DNA of 64,000 bases from Streptomyces sp. WMMB 322 (lineage in GTDB: Bacteria; Actinomycetota; Actinomycetes; Streptomycetales; Streptomycetaceae): positions 1 through 64,000 of the forward strand of contig NZ_FMHI01000007.1 of NCBI RefSeq assembly GCF_900090145.1, in the 5' to 3' direction. The notes beneath the pieces were generated by a model. It did not search any database, was not told where the DNA came from, and worked only from the letters and a program-made list of their open reading frames with translations. This document shows positions 37,201-44,824 of the stretch, in pieces (positions within the stretch are counted from its first letter, which is position 1; every line of letters starts with the position of its first letter). A program made the translations under genes and the position numbers.

Positions 37201-37549
37201 CCAGACGCGCTGCCGCGGGGTGGTGACCATCCCGTTCGACGAACACCTCTCGGCGGGCGCCGAGTTGGACCTCGACATGATGCGTCCCAAGACCCGTCAG
37301 GAGTACTTCAACCTCGCCGCTCTCATCGCCGAGGACTTCGCGCGTCAGCAGCAGGAACAGGGCCTCTGGTCCGGGAACGGCAACAACCCGCCCGCGCAGA
37401 CGGCACCGCCGCTGCCGGGCCAGCCGGGCTACGGTCAGCAGCCGCCGTTCCCGCAGCAGCAGCCGCCTCAGCCGGGTCAGCAACCGTATCCGCAGCAGGA
37501 CGGCGGCTGGCCGCAGCAGCCTCCCGGGCAGGTGCCGCCCCAGCGGTAG
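34286..37549 (+). CDS. EspI-like ESX-associated ParA/MinD-type ATPase with Pro/Gln repeats
   Basis: A 1087-aa two-part protein. Residues 1 to ~740 are disordered. They are acidic at first, then carry nine copies of GYGYPQ (mostly GYGYPQPGQ) in a Gln/Pro background. The C-terminal part from ~770 is a deviant-Walker ATPase: [14 protein letters not shown] at ~778-791, [11 protein letters not shown], then [13 protein letters not shown]. This layout matches EspI of mycobacterial ESX-1 and large ParA-like proteins of streptomycete ESX loci. GTG 34286 is chosen for the AGGAGG just upstream. It may couple ATP state to secretion; for this protein that is inference. Confidence 0.85.
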   Translation: MSSDRDEIRWGRTAPDADRGDADPAPENDTESTGQFTIDYTPPAWYTQDADSAAAPNTPGVGGNPSGPTTPPPFQATTPPQPLPGPPQEQPPGPGPAVPEPPQNPPAQPGQFAQPPSSGDAYADPRSGSTGSHDWQGDGVGRPSPAPADATHVFPSLRQWDAQGRPAQQDQGDQGDQGDQRNEPQQQSRTGEFGEAQGDSGQRPDRSDGAGTSTSGPAADETGAGAPDASAASPPSFPSFPSFPSVPEPEPEPGGGASARAEGAGDSEPELPDDEGSSAADAPHATDDDARQEAARGSGPDGAGPDAAEEPRAFGTSSDGEGTDVHDAGDGGTADREDAAGPGTSSGPPAPEVAATADDDTAADTTGADPRTGEGTTASAATQLPQQGAPWTPQGTGTGQSEQSGELPPLPPDFQPAASGSGTSPVAGNPPAAPAQETPAPGTPAAGTPAQVPQQGGYGYPQPGGGQQPGYGYPQPGQQPPQQQPQGYGYPQPGQPQPPQAQPPQQQPGYGYPQPGQQQQPGEMPPAAAGGQAAQAGYGYPQPGQQQQQAQWPPQAQPPQQQPGAAQQTPQPGYGYPQPGQHQPQPGQQPPQQQGYGYPQAGQPQPPQAQPPQQQPGAAQQTPQPGYGYPQPGQHQPQPGQQPPQQQPQGYGYPQGWQSGRPAQQDQPPYQAYQPPQPGPAGQGAPQGPQPGAGGPGAMGPGQAPAEDARRQGHGGNPLGYTAAVELSSDRLVNNRKKPRSQNPALGGKFRLGGKKEEAERERKLNLIRTPVLSCYRIAVISLKGGVGKTTTTTALGSTLATERQDKVIAIDANPDAGTLGRRVRRETGATIRDLVTAIPYLNSYMDIRRFTSQAASGLEILANDVDPAVSTTFNDDDYRRVIDILGRQYPIILTDSGTGLLYSAMRGVLDLADQLVIISTPSVDGASSASTTLDWLSAHGYGDLVQRSITVISGVRETGKMIKVEDIVAHFQTRCRGVVTIPFDEHLSAGAELDLDMMRPKTRQEYFNLAALIAEDFARQQQEQGLWSGNGNNPPAQTAPPLPGQPGYGQQPPFPQQQPPQPGQQPYPQQDGGWPQQPPGQVPPQR
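35945..36226 (+). repeat. 123-bp exact direct repeat inside the EspI-like gene
   Basis: 35945-36067 recurs base for base at 36104-36226, offset by 159 bp (53 codons) and in frame. The unit encodes part of the GYGYPQPGQ region. Exactness, including synonymous positions, points to a recent duplication or strand slippage. Confidence 0.85.
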
Positions 37550-37565
37550 CGGGTGCGGGACGGTC

Positions 37566-37605
37566 ACGAGGCCGGCCCGGGGTCACCACCCCGGGCCGGC
37601 CTCGT
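37566..37605. terminator. 18-bp bidirectional hairpin
   Basis: ACGAGGCCGGCCCGGGGT (37566-37583) is exactly complementary to 37588-37605 across a 4-nt loop. It lies between the convergent ends of the EspI-like gene and ribF, and can serve both. Confidence 0.88.
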
Positions 37606-37629
37606 CATCTCCGCTGGGGCTCTGCCGTT

Positions 37630-38649
37630 TCAGGACGTGCCGGTCTCCCCGGACCCTGCCGTCTCCACGTCACCGTCCGCGTCGCCGTCCCCGTGGACCT
37701 CTGCCCCTGCCCCTGCCACGAGGGCACGGCACTGCTCGACGTCGTGCGCCATCCGCGCCAGCAGGGCGTCCAGGGTGTCGAACTTCTCCTGTCCGCGGAT
37801 GTAGTTCAGGAAGTCGACGGAGACGTGCTTGCCGTACAGGTCCAGATCGACGCGGTCGATCGCGTATGCCTCGACGGTTCGCTCCGTCCCGTCGAACTGC
37901 GGGTTCGTGCCGACGGAGATCGCCGCGGGCATCCGCTCGCCGTCGGCGTTCAGCCACCCGGCGTACACCCCGTCAGCGGGCACCGCCGTGTGCGGGACCG
38001 TCTCCACGTTGGCCGTGGGGTAGCCCAGTTGGCGACCGCGCTGCGCGCCGCGCACGACCACGCCCTCGACGCGGTGCGGCCTGCCCAGCACTTCGGCGGC
38101 CCCGCCCACGTCCCCGTCGGCGACCAGGCCCCGGACCAGCGTGGACGAGAAGGGCTCTCCGCCGCCGGCGGAGCCGCGTTCGTAGAGATCGACGACGATG
38201 ACCTCGTAGTCGTACGTCCGGCCGAGTTCGGTCAGGAAAGCGACGTCACCCGCGGCCTTGTGTCCGAAGCGGAAGTTCGGCCCCTCCACCACGCCGACCG
38301 CGTGCAGCTTGTCGACCAGCACCTTCGCCACGAAGTCGGCCGGCATGAGTTTCGAGAAGTCCGCGGTGAAGGGCAGCACGAGTACGGCGTCCACGCCGAG
38401 CTCCCCCATGATCTCCGCGCGCCGCGGATGCGGAGCGAGCAGCGGCGGGTGGCTTCCGGGACGCACGACTTCGCTCGGATGGGGATCGAAGGTGACGACG
38501 ACGGCGGGCACTCCCAGTTCGCGGGCGCGTGCCACCGTCTTGTTGATGATCAGCTGGTGCCCTCGGTGCACCCCGTCGTACGAGCCGATGGTGACGACGC
38601 TGCGCCCCCAGCCCTCCGGGATGTCCTCCAAGCCACGCCAGCGTTGCAC
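37630..38649 (-). CDS. ribF: bifunctional riboflavin kinase/FAD synthetase
   Basis: Converts riboflavin to FMN and FMN to FAD (339 aa). The N-terminal nucleotidyltransferase part shows TIGSYDGVHRGHQ and VTFDPHPSEVV. The C-terminal kinase part shows RGAQRGRQLGYPTANV, with the PTAN motif, and ISVGTNPQFDG. The last ~35 residues are an acidic Gly/Asp tail with no counterpart in the core. GTG 38649 is the start. It ends the block downstream of the protease-STAND gene, 54 bases away, so the two may be cotranscribed. Confidence 0.96.
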   Translation of the reverse strand: MQRWRGLEDIPEGWGRSVVTIGSYDGVHRGHQLIINKTVARARELGVPAVVVTFDPHPSEVVRPGSHPPLLAPHPRRAEIMGELGVDAVLVLPFTADFSKLMPADFVAKVLVDKLHAVGVVEGPNFRFGHKAAGDVAFLTELGRTYDYEVIVVDLYERGSAGGGEPFSSTLVRGLVADGDVGGAAEVLGRPHRVEGVVVRGAQRGRQLGYPTANVETVPHTAVPADGVYAGWLNADGERMPAAISVGTNPQFDGTERTVEAYAIDRVDLDLYGKHVSVDFLNYIRGQEKFDTLDALLARMAHDVEQCRALVAGAGAEVHGDGDADGDVETAGSGETGTS

Positions 38650-38703
38650 GTCCCTGCTCCTCGCCGATGCCGATGGTCCGCCGGTCCAAGGGTGCCATGG
38701 TGC

Positions 38704-41700
38704 TCAACGGCTCACGCAGGGGACCCGCGCCTGAGGAGCGCCGGTCGGCGCCCGTCCCCCACCCGGTGCTCCGGCGGGGCGCGGGCCCGGCCCGGCCGGC
38801 TGTGCCGGCGGCTGCTGCTGTGGCAGTGCCTCCGCGCCGCGCTCGCCCGCTGCTCCGGTTTCTCCCACCTCTCCCGTCGCGTGCCCCTCCCTCCGGCGCT
38901 CGTTCCCCATCCCGTCCGGCACGTCGTCCCGCGCCGCCTCCAGCACGGCAGGGTCACGCTCGCCGAGCAGCAGCACGCCCAGCAGTTCCCCGGACACCGG
39001 CCCGCCGAGCCCGCGCAGGACGCGGGCCAGGCCGGCCCTGAGGGAGGCGCAGGGCGTGCGCTGCAGTGCACCGACCAGCATCTGGACGCCCTCGCAGCCC
39101 TGGGGGCGGTACGCGAGCCGGCGCCGCACGAACGCGGCCAGCGCCTCGCCGGCGGCCTCCGGCCGCATCTCGGCGTAGTGGCGCATCACTTCGGCGGTCG
39201 GTACGGCGAGCTCCGCGACAGGCACGGCCGCGAGCGCTTCTGCGAGGTGCCGCGCTCCGCTGCCGGGCTGTTCGCACAGGTGCGCCCGGAAGGCGGCGAG
39301 TACGGGAGCGGGCCCGTCGGCGAACGCTGCGACGAGTGCGTCCGACAGCTCTGCCGATCCCGAGGTGGCGAGGAGTCCGACGGCGGCCGCCAGGTAGTGG
39401 TCCGGCTCCGTACAGGCCGCAGGCGTACCGGCGTCCGGGGCCGTTCCGGACGGGCCGGAGGTGCCGGAGGTGCCGGAGGTGCCGGAGGTGCCGGAGGTGC
39501 CGGAGGTGCCGGAGGTGCCGGAGGTGCCGGAGGTGCCGGACGCCACGGAGGGGCCGTGCGCCAGCCGCAGCAGCATGGCCAGCGCTGCCGGACCGTGCAG
39601 GGAGGAGCCGCCCGGGATGCGCAGCAGGGCGTGCGCCGCGCGCCGCAGATGTGCACGGTCGGAGTCCGAACGCACGTGCCGCGCCATCACGGGCCCGTAC
39701 TCGGCGGCCGCGATCTGTCGCAGGGTCCGCTCGTCGTGCGCCCAGCGCTCGACCGCGCGGCACAGCGCGGAGGGCTCCTCCTGCGCGAGTTCGCCGAGAA
39801 GCTCGTCGGCGCGCGGGTGACAGGCGTCCGTCAGCAGGTCCAGCGTCATGTCGACCGACTGCCCCCGGTGCGTGTACAGCAGGGCCTGCGCGGCCGACGC
39901 GACCGTCGGCCGGGGCAGCTCGCGGTCGTCGTGACTGCCGCCGCCCGCCGGCTCGGCGAGTCTCCTCCGGTCGGTGAACCAGCCGCACAGCAGGGGCTGT
40001 ACGGCATGCGGCTCCGCGGCCAGCACCTCGGCGACGACGTGGAGGTACCGCTCCTCTCCCCGGTCCTCCGTCGCCGAGTGCGGTGCGTCGGCCGGAAGCA
40101 GGAGGCGCAGCAACCCGACCCGCTGGGCGGTCGGCAGGGCCAGCCGGCGCCAGAACGACGGCCCGAACATGCCCGCGCCGTCGCGCTCTTCGGCGACGAC
40201 GCGCTCCGCGAGCCCCCGCAGAAGGCCGTAGTACGGGCGGGCGTCGGGCACGCGCAGCAGGGTCTCCCGCAGCAGACGGCCTGCCCACCACACCGTTTCG
40301 TCCTCTTCGCGGGAGCAGACCGCGTCGGCGAGCGGCCGCAGCCGCCTCTCCAGCGCCTCCGCTCCCTCGAGCCGGCCGCACAGCACCAGGGCATGCACCA
40401 CCGGGCCGATCCGGTGCCGGGGGACGGTAGCTGCTCCGTGAGCCTCGTGGGACCTGTCACCGGACTCCCGCGGCTGTACGAGGGCTTCCAGGGCGGCGTC
40501 GACGTCGAGATGGCGGCCCTGCATCCACTCGCCGAACTCCTCGTCCGCGAAACGGAATTCCTCGCCCGCCGCCTCCAGCACGCCGTCGGCGAGCACCGCT
40601 TCCGCCCAGCCGGCCGAGGTGGGGAAGATCTCCTCGAAGTCGCCCCGGCTCAGGGCACCCTGTGACGGCCCGAGGCTGCGCCGCGCGGCTTCGTGCAGCG
40701 CACCCGCCGTACGCGTCGCAAGCCGTCGTACCGCACCGGCTGAACCTCCGGGGGCGAGCGTGCGCGCGATCCGCAGGGCGACGAGGGCGAGATACGCGGA
40801 GAAGATCCCGTCCCGGGTCGGTGGCAGGGAAGACGACCCCGCGTCCAGGTCCCGTCCCTCTCCTTCCCCTCGTTCCGCTCCTTCCTTTCCTTCCTCCTGC
40901 TCCGCGTGCTCCTGCTCCGCGTGCCCCTGCTCCTGAGCGGCGCGGATCTCCGAGCGCATGCGCAGTGTCAGTGGATGCGCGGCGTCCGCCGGGGCGAGGT
41001 CTTCGGGGCCGAGACCGTACAGCTCACGCGCCCGCGCGGCGTGCGGGGCGGACAGGTCGCCGAGGCGCACGTGCGGGGGCGCATCGGGAGGGCAGGGCCG
41101 CCCGCCGTCGCCGAACAGCATGTCGCGGGGGAACAACTCTCCCAGTTCCGCCCACTGTTCGGGCCCGCATGCGATCAGCAGCCTCGCTCCTGCCGCTCGG
41201 AGCCAGCCCGATGTGCCCGCCGCCCAGCGGTGCAGGTCCCGGGCGAGCCCGGCGGGCATCTCCTCCGGCCCGTCGAGCAGCACAAGCAGTGGACGCCGGG
41301 CATCGCGCGCCAGCCGGGCGACGACGTCCGCGCAGGAAGCGGTGGTTCTCCCCGCGGAGCGGCCGTGCGCCTCCGCGACCGGGCCGAGCACCCGTCCAAG
41401 AGCTTCCCTGACGCTGCCGTCGCCCTCGTGCAGGTGCGCGCCGCGCAGCCATACCGTGGGCGCGGGTGCCGCCCCGCCGGCCCGTACGGCTGCGAACGCG
41501 GCGAGTTCCGTCGTGCGTCCTGATCCGGCGCGCCCGACCAGAGCCGCCACCGAGGCTCCGCTCGTGCAGAACTCCCGCAGGGCCCCGGTCACTTCGGGAC
41601 GTTCCACCCGGCGGGAGGCGGACATGACGCCCGCCGCGCCACAGGACGGCAGGGTCGCCGCGGCCAGCCGCAGCGCGCCGGTGAGGTTGAGGTCCGGGCC

Positions 41701-42498
41701 GAACCCGGGGACGGTCGCACTGTTCCGCGCGAGCAGCGCCCCCAACTGCCCCTCCGCGTCCCACAGTCCGGCCGTGTGCAGCGGTACGGCGAATGCCGCG
41801 CCGCGGCCCGCGTGGGGCGCGTGCAGCGCGGTGCCCAGTACGGCCAGCACCGCGCCGGTCGCGGTGTCCAGGACCGGTGAACCGGACGCCGGAGCGTTCA
41901 GGCGGAGGCCGGCCGCTGCCGCCTCGGGCAGCGTCAGCTCCAGGGCCCCTTCCAGGTCGTGGAAGCGGTCGGTGGAGGTGTAGGTGACGGTGGTCGGCCG
42001 CCCGGACAGTTCGGCCGCGATCCAGCAGCCCCGCTGCCGCTGCCGAGGGACGGCGACGGCACCGTCGCCGGTCTCGTCGCGCCCGCCGAGGTGCATGCCG
42101 AGGTCCCCGCCTTCGCCGGGGTCCCTGCCTTCGCCGGGGTCCCTGCCGTGACGGTGCGCGCCGCAGACGTCCTCGCAGCCCTCCGTGAACAGCAGGACGT
42201 GCGTGCTTCCGGTGGCCGGTCTTCCGGCGCCGATGAGAAGGGGAGCCACGCCGAGCCCCGTCGTACGGATCAGGGCGAGGTCCCATTCGGGGAGCCGGGT
42301 GATCGCGTCGGATTCGGCGAGGTGGCTGCGTTCGCGGCCTTCGCCGCCGGCGTGCACGACGACGCGGCCGAGCCCGTCGACCGCCTCGTGGCTGGTGATC
42401 ACGGTGCCCGTGCCGTCGGCGACGAATCCGGTCCCGCGCACCCGTCCCGCCAGATCGCAGATCCGCACCAGCGCCTGCTCCGTGAGCACCGCTCCCAT
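38704..42498 (-). CDS. trypsin-like protease fused to a STAND-like P-loop ATPase
   Basis: A 1264-aa multidomain protein. Residues ~1-245 are a trypsin/HtrA-like peptidase with His37 in ITSHEAV, Asp73 in EWDLAL and Ser205 in PASGSPVL. Residues ~300-560 are a P-loop NTPase: GRAGSGRT at 322-329 where the Walker A Lys is Arg, and a Walker B-like LLVLLDGPEEM. The remainder is mostly helical, suggesting a sensor of repeats, interrupted at ~988-1014 by nine Ser-Gly-Thr units and ending in a Pro/Gln tail. ATG 42498 is preferred; a GTG 15 bases upstream is possible. Protease-STAND fusions occur in bacterial signalling and defence; its role is unknown. Confidence 0.8.
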   Translation of the reverse strand: MGAVLTEQALVRICDLAGRVRGTGFVADGTGTVITSHEAVDGLGRVVVHAGGEGRERSHLAESDAITRLPEWDLALIRTTGLGVAPLLIGAGRPATGSTHVLLFTEGCEDVCGAHRHGRDPGEGRDPGEGGDLGMHLGGRDETGDGAVAVPRQRQRGCWIAAELSGRPTTVTYTSTDRFHDLEGALELTLPEAAAAGLRLNAPASGSPVLDTATGAVLAVLGTALHAPHAGRGAAFAVPLHTAGLWDAEGQLGALLARNSATVPGFGPDLNLTGALRLAAATLPSCGAAGVMSASRRVERPEVTGALREFCTSGASVAALVGRAGSGRTTELAAFAAVRAGGAAPAPTVWLRGAHLHEGDGSVREALGRVLGPVAEAHGRSAGRTTASCADVVARLARDARRPLLVLLDGPEEMPAGLARDLHRWAAGTSGWLRAAGARLLIACGPEQWAELGELFPRDMLFGDGGRPCPPDAPPHVRLGDLSAPHAARARELYGLGPEDLAPADAAHPLTLRMRSEIRAAQEQGHAEQEHAEQEEGKEGAERGEGEGRDLDAGSSSLPPTRDGIFSAYLALVALRIARTLAPGGSAGAVRRLATRTAGALHEAARRSLGPSQGALSRGDFEEIFPTSAGWAEAVLADGVLEAAGEEFRFADEEFGEWMQGRHLDVDAALEALVQPRESGDRSHEAHGAATVPRHRIGPVVHALVLCGRLEGAEALERRLRPLADAVCSREEDETVWWAGRLLRETLLRVPDARPYYGLLRGLAERVVAEERDGAGMFGPSFWRRLALPTAQRVGLLRLLLPADAPHSATEDRGEERYLHVVAEVLAAEPHAVQPLLCGWFTDRRRLAEPAGGGSHDDRELPRPTVASAAQALLYTHRGQSVDMTLDLLTDACHPRADELLGELAQEEPSALCRAVERWAHDERTLRQIAAAEYGPVMARHVRSDSDRAHLRRAAHALLRIPGGSSLHGPAALAMLLRLAHGPSVASGTSGTSGTSGTSGTSGTSGTSGTSGTSGPSGTAPDAGTPAACTEPDHYLAAAVGLLATSGSAELSDALVAAFADGPAPVLAAFRAHLCEQPGSGARHLAEALAAVPVAELAVPTAEVMRHYAEMRPEAAGEALAAFVRRRLAYRPQGCEGVQMLVGALQRTPCASLRAGLARVLRGLGGPVSGELLGVLLLGERDPAVLEAARDDVPDGMGNERRREGHATGEVGETGAAGERGAEALPQQQPPAQPAGPGPRPAGAPGGGRAPTGAPQARVPCVSR
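39457..39537 (-). repeat. nine 9-bp tandem repeats coding for Ser-Gly-Thr
   Basis: GGAGGTGCC occurs nine times without change between 39457 and 39537. On the minus strand it encodes a flexible Ser-Gly-Thr linker within the helical part of the protease-STAND protein. Its uniform codons suggest a slippage-prone, length-variable minisatellite that always keeps frame. Confidence 0.9.
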
Positions 42499-42662
42499 CA
42501 CGCACCGTTCCACCTCGGCCGACCGAACGGCCCGACGGTAGAGGGAAGTTGATCAGCGGCGACAGTGCCTGCGGGAAAAGCGCCCCCGCCCGCGCCGCCG
42601 ACTCACCCCGAGCGCCCGGCCGTTGGAGTGAATACCGCGACGTGCGGGAATGGGCGACAGGG

Positions 42663-42710
42663 CAGTGCGGCAGTGCGGCAGTGCGGCAGTGCGGCAGTGC
42701 GGCAGTGCGG
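42663..42710. repeat. six 8-bp tandem repeats
   Basis: CAGTGCGG is repeated six times exactly, four bases past the stop of the DeoR-type regulator gene and about 165 bases upstream of the protease-STAND start. The unit is not a multiple of three and lies outside genes, so copy number could alter spacing or expression without changing a protein. Confidence 0.9.
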
Positions 42711-42714
42711 CCGG

Positions 42715-43503
42715 TTACGCGGTCAGCACTTCGCACTCCCCGCCCGCCGTGAACTCCGTCAGCTTCTCGGCGGCGGCGCCGGCGTCCGTGACGAGCGTCC
42801 ACGGGCCGCGGGCACGGGCGTGGTACGGGAACGGGCTGCGGCCCAGCTTGGAAGCGTCCGCCAGCACGAACACCTCGCGCCCGCGCTCCGCCATCAGCTC
42901 CTTCGAATGTGCCTGTTCGGGAGTGGGGCAGGAGAGGCCGTCGCGTGCGTGCAGCCCGTCCGCCCCGAGGAAGACCACGTCGGGCGTGAGCCGTCGCAGA
43001 GTCTCCTCTCCTTCGGGGCCGAGGATCGCGCCGTTCGGACGGCGCACACGGCCGCCGAGGACGATCAGTTCGATCCCGTGCGCCTCGGCGAGATGCCCCA
43101 GGGCGATGGTCGAGTTGGTGATGACGGTGAGCGCGGTGCGCGCCCGCAGGAGACGAGCCAGCCGCCCCGTCGTCGTGCCCGCGTCGAGGAGGATCACGTC
43201 GCCGTCGCGCACGCGGTCGGCGGCCGCCCGCGCGACGGCCTCCTTCTGCGCGCGGTTGCCGGACTCCTTCTCGTCCAGGGTGCGTTCAGCGGCGTGACCG
43301 CCCGCGACCGCGCCGCCGTAGGTGCGGTGGATGTGCCCGTCTCCTGCCAGCTGCTGCAGATCACGGCGGACCGTGGAGACGGAGATCCCGAAGCGGGCTG
43401 CGAGTTCGGCTATCTCTCCGTTGCCCGCGAGCACCTCCCGCAGGATGTCGTCGCGGCGCCGCGCGGTGTCACGGCGGGGTGCGCGCGGACGGGCAGCAGT
43501 CAT
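42715..43503 (-). CDS. DeoR-family transcriptional regulator
   Basis: A 262-aa repressor type. An N-terminal HTH (LAARFGISVSTVRRDLQQLAGDGHIHRTYGGA, cut by its recognition helix) is followed by the phosphosugar-sensing DeoRC domain, with LLDAGTTTGRLA and VITNSTIALGHLA. The typical GPEGEETLRRLTPDVVFLGADGL stretch follows. ATG 43503 has AAGGA upstream; a GTG 24 bases earlier is possible. It lies downstream of pdxA2 on the same strand, so it probably regulates the sugar-acid genes, sensing a phosphorylated intermediate. Confidence 0.92.
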   Translation of the reverse strand: MTAARPRAPRRDTARRRDDILREVLAGNGEIAELAARFGISVSTVRRDLQQLAGDGHIHRTYGGAVAGGHAAERTLDEKESGNRAQKEAVARAAADRVRDGDVILLDAGTTTGRLARLLRARTALTVITNSTIALGHLAEAHGIELIVLGGRVRRPNGAILGPEGEETLRRLTPDVVFLGADGLHARDGLSCPTPEQAHSKELMAERGREVFVLADASKLGRSPFPYHARARGPWTLVTDAGAAAEKLTEFTAGGECEVLTA

Positions 43504-43637
43504 CGGGTCATCGTCCTTCGTCCGCACCGGAGTTCACCATGCGAGCCTCGCCGCTCCTCCCTTCGCCCGGCCGGCCGGGCCGCCCCGCGCCCGGGACGGC
43601 AGCCGGTGCCGCCGAGGCCGCCTCGGCGGACGGACGC

Positions 43638-43784
43638 CCGACGGGCCCCCGGCACGGCGGCCACGGCGAGGCATCCGGCGAGCACCCCGAACCCGGTCGC
43701 CCTCGTGCCCGCGCCGCCCGTGCGCCGGCACAGGTACGGGCCGGCATGACAACCCCGGTTCCCGAGCGCATTGATGAGGCCCAT
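43638..43784 (-). pseudogene. remnant of an MFS transporter C-terminus
   Basis: In the 286 bases between pdxA2 and the regulator, the minus-strand frame from ATG 43784 reads MGLINALGNRGCHAGPYL, then TGFGVLAGCLAVAAV. This strongly recalls the last helices of sugar-acid MFS carriers, whose consensus is close to LINSLGNLGGFxGPYLxG...TG...LAGCL. The glycine-rich turn is damaged and the sequence then dissolves into Arg/Gly-rich text. I infer that a transporter once followed pdxA2 and was mostly deleted. It rests on motif memory only. Confidence 0.5.
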
Positions 43785-43789
43785 GGCCG

Positions 43790-44824
43790 TCAGGTTCCTG
43801 CGCCGCCGTAGGTCTCCCTGATCCGTGCGACCGAGCTGCTGAAGTCGGCTCCGGCCCGGAAGGCGGCCGCCATGGTGCCCGGCGACGCCTTGCCGGTCCC
43901 GGCGATGTCGAAGGCCGTGCCGTGGTCGACGGACGTACGGAGAATCGGCAGACCGACCGTGACCGAGACCGTTCCGTCGAAGTCGACGGTCTTGGCGGGG
44001 ATGTGGCCCTGGTCGTGGAAGTGCGAGAGCACCCCGTCGAAGCGGCCCTGCAGCCCCTGGTGGAAGACGGAGTCCGCCGGGACCGGGCCGACGACGTCGA
44101 GCCCCTCGGCCGCGGTCCTGTCCACCGCGGGTCGCAGCACGGTGATCTCCTCGTCCCCGAAGTGGCCGTTCTCGCCGCCGTGCGGATTGATGGCTGCGAC
44201 GGCGAGTCGCGGCTCGTCGTGTCCGAAGACCCGCAGCGCGGTGACGGCGTGGCGGATGCCGGCCGCCACGCGCTCCTCGTCGATCTGGTCGAGGGCCTTG
44301 CGCAGGGAGACGTGCCGCGTCGTGAAGAAGATCTTCAGCCCGCGGACGACGAACATCGTGTCGAAGTGTGCGGCGCCGGTCAGTTCGCCCAGCATCTCGG
44401 TGTGGCCGAGGTGTTCGGCGCCCGCGGCCCAGACCGCCTCCTTGTTGATGGGCGAGGTGACGATTCCGTCGACCTCGCGCGCCATCGCGGCAGCGGTGGC
44501 CGCTTCGATGGCGGCCACCGCCGAACGGCCCGCCACGGCACTGACCTTGCCCCATTCCAGATCGTCGCCGGCGATGCCCAGGTCGATGATGTCGATGGTG
44601 CCCGGCGCGAAGCGGGCCTCCGCCACCGAACCCACCGCGTTCACCTCGACGTCCAGACCGCACACCTTGACGGCCCTGCGCAGCACGGCGGCGTCTCCGA
44701 CGGCGATGCCGCGCCCGACTTCCGCGGTCCGAGGATCGGCGAGGGTACGGGCGGTGATCTCCGGCCCGATGCCGGCGGGGTCGCCGAGGGTGACGGCGAG
44801 AACGGGGAGCGGACGGCTGGTCAT
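43790..44824 (-). CDS. pdxA2: PdxA2-type 4-phospho-D-threonate/erythronate dehydrogenase
   Basis: A 344-aa metal- and NAD-dependent decarboxylating dehydrogenase of the PdxA family. Visible signatures are LAVTLGDPAGIGPEI, the metal-binding HLGHTEML region, AAINPHGGENGHFGDEE and SHFHDQGHIPAK, with SVDHGTAFD close to the end. PdxA proper makes pyridoxal phosphate. Coupling by ATGA overlap to a DUF1537 kinase points instead to PdxA2, which oxidises phosphorylated D-threonate or D-erythronate to dihydroxyacetone phosphate. ATG 44824. Exact substrate not determinable from sequence. Confidence 0.85.
   Translation of the reverse strand: MTSRPLPVLAVTLGDPAGIGPEITARTLADPRTAEVGRGIAVGDAAVLRRAVKVCGLDVEVNAVGSVAEARFAPGTIDIIDLGIAGDDLEWGKVSAVAGRSAVAAIEAATAAAMAREVDGIVTSPINKEAVWAAGAEHLGHTEMLGELTGAAHFDTMFVVRGLKIFFTTRHVSLRKALDQIDEERVAAGIRHAVTALRVFGHDEPRLAVAAINPHGGENGHFGDEEITVLRPAVDRTAAEGLDVVGPVPADSVFHQGLQGRFDGVLSHFHDQGHIPAKTVDFDGTVSVTVGLPILRTSVDHGTAFDIAGTGKASPGTMAAAFRAGADFSSSVARIRETYGGAGT

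Noticed and set aside
39457..39537. Tandem array considered as a CRISPR
   Set aside because: Units are 9 bp with no spacers and lie within a coding frame; it is a minisatellite.
42663..42710. Octamer array considered as a CRISPR or origin iterons
   Set aside because: No spacers, only six 8-bp units, and no replication gene nearby.
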